Below, piece by piece: positions 20,831 through 32,100 of a DNA stretch of 64,000 nt. The stretch lies in contig JAUHXS010000003.1 in NCBI GenBank assembly GCA_030426955.1, forward strand, positions 62,001-126,000, given 5' to 3'. The notes under the pieces were generated by a model. It searched no databases. It was not told the DNA's origin and was given only the letters and a program-made list of their open reading frames with translations. How positions within the stretch are numbered: position 1 is the first letter of the stretch; every line of letters starts with the position of its first letter. This DNA comes from Bacteroidia bacterium (GTDB lineage Bacteria; Bacteroidota; Bacteroidia; Chitinophagales; JAUHXS01). Made by a program: the position numbers and the translations under genes.

Positions 20831-22948
20831 TTAGTTCAACTCAACACCAAACCTATCAGAATAGAGCTTTGCAAAATGAGTAGGGTTAGTCCAGCCTACT
20901 TGCTCTGCCAACTTTGTATTCGTTATGTCTGGACTTTGTTGTTTGATCTTATGTGCTAAGCTTAGCCTAATTTCTGTTATGAAATCCTTGGTTCCTAGTC
21001 CCGAAGCCACTTTGACTTTTCTATAAAGTGTGCTAGGAGAGAGCGCAAACTGCTCACAAAGTACTTCTACATTGATAGTTTGTGTAAAGCAATTCATTTC
21101 GATGTACTCCTTTATTTGATATAGCAACTTTTTACCTGAAGACTGATCAATAGTTTCTTGGATATCTTCTTGAAATGAAACCCTGCTTTTATGATTAGAA
21201 ATAGAATTACTTACTCTAGCAATGAGTTCTTTAGGCTCAAAAGGTTTGATTAAATAATCATCTACGCCTAGTTCAAGAATATCAAACTTAGTGGTCAGGT
21301 CTTGAACTGCAGTTAGTACAATAATTGGTGTATTGATTTTAAGTGCTTTAACCTTTTTAATAAATTCCATGCCATTCATTTGAGGCATCATATAGTCTGT
21401 TATGATGATGTCAAAAGCATTTTGTTTTAAAGCTTCTAACCCTTCTAATCCATTATTTGCCGAAATGCAATGGTATTCTGAAAATAAACTGGTTAATAGT
21501 TCCTGTATTTCAGGTTGGTCTTCCACCAATAAAATAGTTGGTTTATTCTCAATATTAACAATCCTATCACCCTTGGAATCCTTAAAAGTAAACTCCTCCT
21601 CATATATCAACTGGGCCTTTTCAGTAATAGGTAGCCTAATTATAAATGATGTGCCTTCATTTTCTCCACTTTTTACATTAATAAACCCCTTATGCAATTC
21701 TATTATTTCTTTACTAAAAGCTAGCCCTACACCACTTCCACCAGCTTTATTAATACTATTATCTACTTGATAGAATTGATCAAAAATTTTTGAGGCGTGC
21801 TCATCAGAAATTCCAATGCCCGAATCTTTTATAGTCAATAGTACTTCATTTTTAGACTTGTCAGTCTCTATATTTACATCTACAGAGCCTTCTGGATCAG
21901 TATACTTTAAAGCATTGTTTAAAATATTGTTAATAGAACGTTCTAAATAAGTCTGATTTCCTTCAATAAAAATGTTTTCGTCAGAAGCATCCTTATAATG
22001 ATAGTTTATCTTCTTATTGAAGAAACTGGATTGAAATAATCGATATGTTTTGTGGACTAGTTGTGAGATATTAACTTTTTCCGTCGTAAGCGTAAATGTA
22101 TTGCTCGATAGCTTTGATAAATCAATTACGTCTTCAACAATCCGCTCCAAACGCTCCAGTTGGCTATCAAAATTACTTTTCAATTGCAATTGATGAGCGC
22201 TTATTTTTGTTTCCTTTTCAGAGAAAAATTGAAACAATGTTCCCTTGATAATGGTAATAGGGGTTCTTATTTCATGAACAATATTGGTAAAAAATCGATG
22301 CTGATATTGATGAACTTCCTCTAACTCCTTTTTTTGAATGCTGATAAGCCTGTTGCTCTTTACGGCTTCATTCCGTTGTTCCTCCAATAAAAGCTCATTC
22401 TTTTGATTTAAGTTTTTGAAATAATTCACAATAATAAAAACGGTAACAAATAGACAAAGACTAGAAATAGGTAAAACATCAGACTCTTCAAAGCCCGTCA
22501 GCCAAGTAGGTAGTGAAAAAAGAGTAGAAGCGATAACAAGGAAGAGAATATGAATCCATAGAGCATCAAAAAACAATAGTGAAACAAGCGGAACAAGTAT
22601 GAAAAAATACTCTACCTGCATACCAGGTTGCAGGACAAAAGCAAACAGATATAGTTCGATATTTAGCATGATTAAAAAAAGTAGCCGTGCAAAGTTGTAT
22701 TTTCTAAAATGCTGAAGTGCTATGGCGACTATCGCCAAAACAGAGATGGTTCCATGCGCTAATAAACTATAATAAAAAGGAAACTGTCTGACGAAATAGT
22801 CTTCTGTAAGAAAAAAGAAAGAAAGCGCAATCCTAATAACTCCAAAAATGTTTAACAGCTTGATTTTTTTTATCTCGCTTTGTTCAACATCTGGATAGAT
22901 GCCATTATATACGATTGAAGTGATAAAAGTGCTCATATTTAAAGTCAA
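20831..22948 (-). CDS. Hybrid sensor histidine kinase/response regulator with AraC-type HTH
   Basis: N-terminal multi-TM; HisKA FFTNIVHEIRTPITII; HATPase DSGIGISDEHASKIFDQFYQ and GGSGVGLAFSKEI; receiver IIITDYMMPQMNGMEF; C-term AraC HTH. Confidence 0.93.
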   Translation of the reverse strand: MTLNMSTFITSIVYNGIYPDVEQSEIKKIKLLNIFGVIRIALSFFFLTEDYFVRQFPFYYSLLAHGTISVLAIVAIALQHFRKYNFARLLFLIMLNIELYLFAFVLQPGMQVEYFFILVPLVSLLFFDALWIHILFLVIASTLFSLPTWLTGFEESDVLPISSLCLFVTVFIIVNYFKNLNQKNELLLEEQRNEAVKSNRLISIQKKELEEVHQYQHRFFTNIVHEIRTPITIIKGTLFQFFSEKETKISAHQLQLKSNFDSQLERLERIVEDVIDLSKLSSNTFTLTTEKVNISQLVHKTYRLFQSSFFNKKINYHYKDASDENIFIEGNQTYLERSINNILNNALKYTDPEGSVDVNIETDKSKNEVLLTIKDSGIGISDEHASKIFDQFYQVDNSINKAGGSGVGLAFSKEIIELHKGFINVKSGENEGTSFIIRLPITEKAQLIYEEEFTFKDSKGDRIVNIENKPTILLVEDQPEIQELLTSLFSEYHCISANNGLEGLEALKQNAFDIIITDYMMPQMNGMEFIKKVKALKINTPIIVLTAVQDLTTKFDILELGVDDYLIKPFEPKELIARVSNSISNHKSRVSFQEDIQETIDQSSGKKLLYQIKEYIEMNCFTQTINVEVLCEQFALSPSTLYRKVKVASGLGTKDFITEIRLSLAHKIKQQSPDITNTKLAEQVGWTNPTHFAKLYSDRFGVELN

Positions 22949-23000
22949 AACCTGCTAACGCTATCACAAATAACAAGTTTAATTTGCTAAGAAACTAATA

Positions 23001-23039
23001 ATTGACCGATTTCGAAATGAGATTGACCGATTCTGTAAT
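23001..23039. promoter_or_regulatory. 18-bp direct repeat with 21-bp period, candidate regulator binding site
   Basis: ATTGACCGATTTCGAAAT (23001-23018) and ATTGACCGATTCTGTAAT (23022-23039), 15/18 identical, in the divergent intergenic region. Confidence 0.5.
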
Positions 23040-23177
23040 TACTTTCTTCTCGATTAGCTTTTAATTTGTTAAGTCAGTATTTCTAAAATAATCAGGCGAT
23101 GGTTTTCTCGATATGAGTTAAAGTCATCTGTCGATAAAATGTTAGGACTGATTTATTCTTTTTAAAACAAGTTTCGA

Positions 23178-26100
23178 ATGATGAACAAAAAAGTACTTTT
23201 AAGCAGTTTGGTTACAGCAATGGTCTTTGCAACTTTTGCTATTAAAGATTTATCCGCACAAACCTATGAAAGCTCAGCACCAGGGTATTGGGAATTGCAA
23301 CCGCAATTTATCGATCAGGGTGGGGCCATGAATATTTATTTCAATTTAGAAATTTGGGACGATCCTAATAATCCTTGGCATTTGGAATATGACCATATGT
23401 CACAGTTCAACTTATCTTGGGATGGTGTCATTATTTATCGTGTACAGCACAACGGTATTCATGGAGACCCAGGCTTAGGATCTGCCTATACAGTTTCTAG
23501 TCCAACCACTACCCGTTTCGAATCAGCCTCTTCGTATTCCACTTATACACGAACTTCCTTAGAAGATGATATCACTGTGACCTATACCAATACTTTTACC
23601 TATAATAATACTTACGAAGTAACTCAAGTCCATATTAGAATTCCTTATACCACCGATATGGATTTCCAATCTGCGCCAAGTTTGGCAGATCAGTTTGAAA
23701 TTTACTCTTATTACAGAGACCGATCGCCTAGCACCAGTAGTGTGGATGACTATGCTGGCACCCATTATTCACAAACATTGACCTATTATGCTTTAGAAGA
23801 AAATAGTTCAGGAAACGATGAAGTAGACTTTTCCATTACTTACAATTCAGATGAAGGGAAAGTTGATGTAAGCTTTAGAGGAGAAAAACGAGAAGGAGAA
23901 AATTTTTACGATCACCTGTCTTGTATAGAAATACATGCTGAGAACCTGACAAAAGAAACCGATGAAATTATATCAAAAATAGGACACAATAGCTTGGGCT
24001 GTTCTCAACCTTCAGGATATCCTACGACTAGTTTTTCTGGTGTGACAGGAGAATCCTATACGTTCTCTATTAAAAATAACGATGAGGTGTATGTAGAACA
24101 AGTGAAGCGAACATATCCCCCAACAAGCTGGCACTATTTTGAATACCCGGAACCAGATGACGATGGTTACTTCAAAGTGCAGCACTATTTTGATGCAGAT
24201 GACTTTGGAGATGAGATACGCTATTATATTACCGGGTTGTACTATGCAAGAGATGTTCAAGGAGGCGATAATCAACCTGTTGATTGGTGGGTCAATGAAT
24301 CAACTGTCGAAACAGATATAGATTACTCACTACCATATGTAACAGGACTAACAGTTACACCTTCTGCAACCAATTGTGAAATTGATTTAAGTTGGGATGC
24401 TTATACATCTTTTGGAGATGCATTGCGCAATCGAGTAGCTATTTATAGAGATGGTAATTTAATAACCATCCAAAATCCACAAGTTTCTACCACATATACT
24501 GATACAGATGTTCAACCAGGTGTAACTTACTCTTATCAAGCTGTAGCTGAATATGAAAGAGATCGCAATGGTAGATTAAAGGGAAACCCTTCAGGAGCAA
24601 AAAATGGAAATATTCCGTTACCTGATGAGCCTTTCGGGCTAGCGTTAACACAAGGAGCTTGTGCCTCAGATATTACCGTAGATTGGGGATGGACTGGACC
24701 AGACCCTCAAAACTTTATCTTGCAGAGGAAAACAAGCACAACTGGATTTGTGGTACTTGATGATGCGATTCCAGGAGGTGCTAGGTCTTTTATTGACGAT
24801 AATGACATCGTCTCAGGAGAATTATATTCTTATAAAATAGCTGCAGTAGACGGCGCTTGCTCTGCTCCTGGAGGCTATACAGATGTTGTTACCTTAACGG
24901 GAGATACTATTGATATTTCCATATCTATTGCGGAGAATGCATTACAAACCTCTAAAGGCTATTTCGCTAATAGAACAGAACTATTTTGGTCGACAACTGG
25001 AAACAATGACCAATATTTGAACCGATTTAAAATATATGCCCGGGAAGTCGGAAGTACCGTTGCTCCCGTATTACTACAAACAGTTAATGAAAGTGTAAGA
25101 ACTTGGCTCCATGAAACTGGCGATGCAGGTGTTGCTTATGAATATTTCGTGGTTGGAGAAAGAGTAGTAAGTACCTCTTGCGGTACGTTGGTGACCTCAA
25201 CTTTTGAAGTAGCTTCTTTAGAGGGCTTTGCCACACAAGGTAATTTACCTGGTAATGAATTGGGCGTTGCGTATGCGGTTGGATTTAGGTATCCGACTGG
25301 CATTGTTAATGGAAATATTACTTATTCAGGAGGTGTTGCTGTGCCCGATGTAAAGGTAGTAGCCGAAAAATACAGCGGAAACAATGGTAACTCATTATAT
25401 TTTGATGGGACAGATTACGTAGAAGTGCCCCATGGCAATTACTTGGAAGTAGATAGCGCAATGACCCTTTCTGGTTGGTTCAAGTTTGAAGCGTTAGATC
25501 AATTTGCGGTTATCATGGAAAAGTCAGGCTCTTATGGTATTCACATCGCAGTAGACGGATCTGGATACTTTTATATTAAAAACGCAGCTGATCATAGCGA
25601 GCATCAAGTAAGTATACCCGCTTCTAGCATAACTACAGGAAATTGGGTAAATATTACAGGAACATATAGTCAGGCAACAAGAAAAATAGCGGTATATATC
25701 AATGGTGATTCTGTTAATGCAAGAATCTTGTCCCCTTCTCTGACGGGCATTAGAGCCAGTTCATTCGAGCTTAGCATCGGAAGGCAAGCCAGCACAGAAA
25801 ATCATTACTATCAAGGCTATATGGATGAGACTAAATTGTTCAACAGAGCGCTCTCAGCACAGGAAGTTAGGAGGGAAGCAGGTGCGGTATCTGCAACAAA
25901 TGCAAACGGACTTATTGCCTACTGGAAAATGTTTGTAGGTATTGGAAACAATATGTATGATGCCTCACATGAAGGAAGTACTTATCACAAAAATGATGGG
26001 ACTATTTATGGAGCCAACTGGACGACAGATATTCCATCCACTACTCAGCTAGGCTTTGCAGGCTATACAGATGCCAACGGTAATTATTCAATAAATGGAA

Positions 26101-29100
26101 TTGGCTATTCTGGAACTGGAGAAAACTTCAATATTATTCCATCTATAACCCTGGGAGGAGCAGTACATGAGTTTGATCCAAGTGCTAGAACATTATTCAT
26201 TGGAGAGGGCAATACTGTTCAAAATAATATTGATTTTGAAGATATTTCTTCTTTCTCTTTCTCTGGAAATGTTAGGTTTTTGTTTGATGATGTAGAAGGC
26301 GTGCCTTTCCAAAGCTCAGGCTCAGAAGGTATTAGATTATATTTGGATGGAACTACAGTCATTACAGGAGCAAACAGCCTTCCTTTTGAAACAGATCAAA
26401 ATGGCTTTTTTGATGTAGATGTACCTATTGGTCAACACTTCATTGAGTTTAGAAAAAATGGTCACGTATTTCGTGATGAGGGAAGATTCCCTGCAACTTC
26501 AACTTGGGACTTTCAAGAGGACTTAGCTGGTGTTGAAATATGGGATAGTACAACGCATACCTTAATCGGCAAGGTAGTAGGAGGAACGTTTGAAGCAGAA
26601 AAACCAGTTGGCTTTGACAAAACGGTCAACAATATCGGGAAAGCAATGTTTACATTAACTTCTGAAGATGGAAAGATCATTCGTAATATAGAAAGTGATT
26701 CCTTAACAGGAGAATTTGTAATCAACCTGCCACCTAAAAAATATATTTCTTCCTCTGTTAAGTGGGTTGCCAATAGCGTTGACATCATCAACTCTGGAGA
26801 CATAGCTCCTTTGGACTTGGCAGATGTTTTTGCCTATAACGGTACTTATGAAGAGGACAGTATTTTTGTCAATGATACTTTAGTTGGCATTGATAGTGTC
26901 TTTTATCATGTACGTAAAGATTTTGTCCATAGGGAAGTTCCACAATTGGTAGTAGGCGATACTAGTGGTTCAGGAATAAGTGGTGAAATGTTTTATCAGT
27001 TCAACCGAGGAGACACCATTATAAACATCGACCTTTCCACCTTACCATTTCCAGCATTCTTTTCCGCTAAAGACTATGTGTTGAAAATGACGGCTGCTGA
27101 AGTTTACACTAACTTGGACAATGCAGAAACAGATACCGTTGTTGTTACCGACGGACAAATTACCGTTAATAATAACATCGGATTAGGATTTTATGTTGAT
27201 GAGAATGGAAGCAATGTAGAATACGGTATTCCAGAAGTAATCGACTTAAATACAGGAACGCTGAATTATACATTCAGAGCGATGGATCCAAATATCAATG
27301 AAGTAACCTCTGCAGGCTTAGAGCATACAAGTTTCACAAAGCAGTTGAGTGTCACTCTAGAAGTGGGTAGCTACTCTGTATCTTGGCCAAACCCTGCAAT
27401 GCCTACGGAAGCATTCCCTGCATATGTACTGGGTGCCAAGGCTATTGGTAATAGTTTCGTAACGAAAGCACCTCCAGTTGTAGATGTTATACTAAGAGAT
27501 CCCCCAGGGTCAAACAGCTATGCTTTCTGGGAAAACTCTGTTATACATACAACGACAGAAGAGTTTTATGTTGGTGGATTTGGAAATGCTGATGCAAGCT
27601 TTGGAGTAGGTATCGGTACCAATACACTTGTAGGTGGAGGTATAATGGGTGTTGGGGAAATAGCAGAAAGTCATCTTTTTGGTACGGTAGGTTTTTCACT
27701 AAGCACCGAAGTAGGTGGCGGTGGAGAGGTTTCTCATTCCACAACATTTGATGAGAGTATAGAGACCAATGCCGATCCGATTCAAGTTGGAAGTGCAGAT
27801 GTTTTTGTAGCCAAATCTCAAAACTTACAATCTGGCCTATCGGCACAAGTTCGTCCAGTACCTATCAGTGAATGCGGAGGCAACTGTTATGGCGATACTA
27901 TGTATGATGCAGGAGGTGGAACGTACCGTATGTCTAGAGTCTTCCAAAACTATCTAAATCCTGTCGGAACACCAACTTACCTGAATTTTTCAGAAAGCCA
28001 CATCGTAAATGTATTGCTCCCAGACTTAGAGTTAGCAAGAAATTCATTTTTCAATAATGCAGACTATACATCTAATATTCCGCCAAATCATCCATTATAT
28101 GGTACGAATAATGATGATCCAGCATGGGAAATGAATGCGACTACAACCAATCATATTAGAACGGAAATCCCTGATTTCGATGGAATGAGTTATACTTTTA
28201 ATTGGGGAATGGATTCTGCAAAAGTGGACTCTATCAGACATATAAATCAACAGATTAGACTTTGGGAAGAGGCATTGGCAATGAACGAGATTGAAAAATG
28301 GATGGCTAAGACTTATAGCTCTGAGGGAGAAAACATTTCTATGTCTAGCGGAAATGTATTGACCAGAAGCAAAACGACAACTAATTCAAGTTACAGCTAC
28401 TTCTCATTTGAAACCTCTTCCTCAATCAGTGCTGGTATGGATGCCGCATTTGATGGATGGGGACTAGGATTTGAAATAAATATCAATGCAGAAATTGGTA
28501 TGCGTTCTTCAGGACAAAATAGTAAAGGAACAGAAGAAAGCTTAACCACAGGATATGTATTGCACGATGCTGATGAAGATGATGCTTTAAGTATTGACGT
28601 GTTCCCATCAGAAGATAAAAATGGAGTGATCTTCTCTACAGTAGGTGGTCAAACCATGTGTCCTTTTGAGGATGAAATTGTCATGCAATATGCCACTCCT
28701 GCACTGGTTCAGACACTAATAGATGCCCAAAATGGAGATATTGATAAAGCAGAAGAAGAAGCCCTTGCTTTTGGTTTGATTGGTGCAAGTCAAGAACAAG
28801 CAGCGAGCCAAGCAGAAGCTGATGAAATCAACTTATCCGTTCAACGTTTGCAGGCTCTATTGACTGCAATGCAAGGCGGAGAGGTAGTATTAAGCAATGC
28901 AACATTACAACGAGACAAGCCAACCATGCTAATCAATGGAGCTAAAACGGCTCAAGCATTTAACGTGCCTGCAGACGAAAAGGCAAACTTTACGTTATTA
29001 CTACAAAATGAAAGTGAAACATTCGACCACCAATGGTATGGAATTCAGGTGTTGGACAATACCAATCCTAATGGTTTGGAAATTAGTATTGACGGAGAGA

Positions 29101-32100
29101 TTATTAATCAGCAAAGAGAATTTTTAGTTCCTGGAGGAAGTGCGATTCAAAAAGTAATGCAGGTTGCTAGAGGACCTTTTGATTATGACTATACAGATGT
29201 CCAAGTAATAATTCACTCTACCTGTCAATATGACCCGACTGGCAACGCGGCATTAATTGTCGATACGGTCACTTTCGATGTAAGCTTCTTGCCGACCTGT
29301 TCTGACATTGAGATCATCAATCCAGACGACCAATGGACGGCTAACAATTCGTTCGACAATGAATTTCCAATTACTGTCGGAGAATATGATGTCAACAGCA
29401 CTGGTTTCGAAAAAGTAAAACTACAATATAAGCCAAGTAGTTCTTCTAGTTGGACTTTGTTAGAAACCTACTTCAGAGACACCACCATTTCAGGATGGAC
29501 AGGAGAGCCTACCTTGCCTCAAACAGGCAATACGGTTACTTATAACTGGCAGCTAGGCTTGCTTCCAGATGGTAATTATGACTTGAGAGCTGTTTCGGAA
29601 TGTGCATTAGCGGAGAAAACTTCAGTAATTCACAGTGGTGTAATGGATCGTTTAAACCCAACGCCTTTTGGTGCACCACAGCCATCAGATGGGATTCTAT
29701 CTCCTGGAGAAGAGATCAGTATTCAGTTCAATGAAATCATAAACGAAGGCTTATTATCCACTGCCAACTTTGACATTCGAGGCGTTCTAAACGGAGGAGA
29801 TATCCGTCACGATGCAAGTGTTCATTTTGATGGCATTAGCAATGAGGTGATGATAGAACAGTTGAATTTGGCGAATAAATCTTTTTCTATAGAGTTTTAC
29901 GCCAAAAGAACTCAGGATGGTGTTAATCAAGTAATGCTTAGCCAAGGTTTAGATGCTAACACAGAAATGAGTATTGGTTTTGATGCTTTGAATAAATTCT
30001 ATTTTAAACTAGCAGGTAAAACCATCACAGCAAATAATGCCACTGATAATGAATGGCATCACTACGCAGTAACTTACAATAGAGAAACTTCCGATGGACT
30101 CGTTTATGTTGATGCAATTATGGAGGGAGTTGACAATTCTTTCAATGTAAACTACACTCAAAATGAGAAGCTATATATCGGAAAATCTAATACAGGATCA
30201 GGCGCACATTTTGAAGGAAATATTCACGAAGTAAGAATATGGTCGAAAGAGTTAACCTTAGGAAACATCAATATTGCTGCAGTTTCTAGAATGATTGGTA
30301 ATGAGGTGGGCTTATTACACAACTGGGAAATGGAAGACGGCTTTGGCAATCTAGCATTAGATAAAGTGCGAGGGAAGCACGCCCAAGTTAATGCAACATG
30401 GGTAGTTGAGCCTGTTGGTTACGCGTTGAGGTTGAATGGAGAAGTAGACCAAGCAGAGTTGCTTCCAGTCAGCTTCGATGGGTCATCAGATTATACAGTT
30501 GAGTTTTGGTTTAAATCTGATGGAGGAACCGATGAGGTGATCCTTTCTAATGGCACTGGAGACTTCAATGATGTCAATACCAGTGGTTGGTCGTTAGGCA
30601 TTGATGCATCTGGCAACTTTTATGCACAAAGTAATGATGAGGTAGTTAATTCTTCCATTAGTGCTACTGACGGTCAATGGCACCATGTTGCTTTAGTAAC
30701 CAAGGCACAAGGCAATGCCATTCTCTTCATGGATGCACAGGAAATGGGAAGCATCGATAATGATAGTCTTAATGGATTTGCGGGACCTGCTTTATGGATT
30801 GGACAGCAAGGGTGGTTTACTGGAGCTATCGAAAACAATGCAAAGCAGTATACTGGAAGTATAGATGAACTGAGATTATGGAATGCGGCCAGAACATTAG
30901 TGCAGATAGATAGAGATCGATACAATAAGCTTTCGGGCAATGAACCAGGGCTGATTGAGTATTACCCATTTGAAACGTATACCACAAATGCAGGTATTAC
31001 AACCGTAACTTCTGACTTGGGTAATGCTTCAACGAGCAACTTGGCAGTAAATACAGATATGACTATTACTGGTACCGCTGCATTGACTCAAGTTACTCCA
31101 ACTATAAAACTAGAGCGACCAATACAAGCAGTTAATTTCACCTATGTGGTTAACAATGATAAAATTATTATCACACCAAACATAGATGATTGGAAGATTG
31201 AGAATGTTCAATTGGATTTTACCGTTTCCAATATTCAGGATTTGAACGGTAATACGCTTGTTTCTCCTGTAACGTGGTCTGCTTATATTGATAGGAACCA
31301 AGTAGTATGGCAAGATCAGGTATTCAATATGGAGACAGAAAAAGGAGTAGAGATAATGTTTGAGTCGGCTGTTGTAAATAACTCAGGGCAAGTAGCAAAT
31401 TACACTATTTCAAATATACCGAGTTGGTTAGAAGTAAGCCAAACCTCAGGTAGTGTAGGTCCGTTAAGCACCGCACTGGTTTCTTTCACAGTACCAACAA
31501 GTGTTAATAATGGTACTTACCAGCAAGACATCTTGTTAACTACTGACTTTGGGTACGCAGAGAGATTAGACGTAACGGTAAAAGTCAAACAATTACCACC
31601 TTCTAATTGGACTGTTACTCCATCTAATTTCCAAAATTCCATGAACATTGTAGGGCAAATAGCTTACGACGGTGTTATTTCACGAAATGGAGATGATATG
31701 TTGGGAGTATTTGTAAACAACGAATGTAGAGGCATTGCTAGCCTAGATTATTTATCGGCATATGACAACTATCAAGTATTCTTATCTATCTACAGTAATG
31801 CAGCAAGTGGGGAAGAGTTGGAATTTAGAATTTGGAATGCTGCAACAGGAGCCGTGCATACTGAAGTGACACATAACTTACCTAGCTCAACATTTGTCAC
31901 AGATGCTTTTTACGGAACAAGTGCCACACCAGAGTTGTTTGATGCTAATAATTACTTGGCAGGAACTCTTGATGTACCTGCAGGATGGAAGTGGGTGTCG
32001 TTCAACTTAGAAGGTGACGATCTAGATGTTGTTGACGATCTATTAGACAACTTATCTCCATCCGTTGGAAATATCATTAAGACCAGAGTGAACGTTAAAA

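Noticed and set aside
27541-27846. 101-aa minus-strand His/Leu/Gln-rich ORF
   Set aside because: Antisense shadow of the giant gene's Gly/Ser/Thr-rich codons; low-complexity composition, no start signals.
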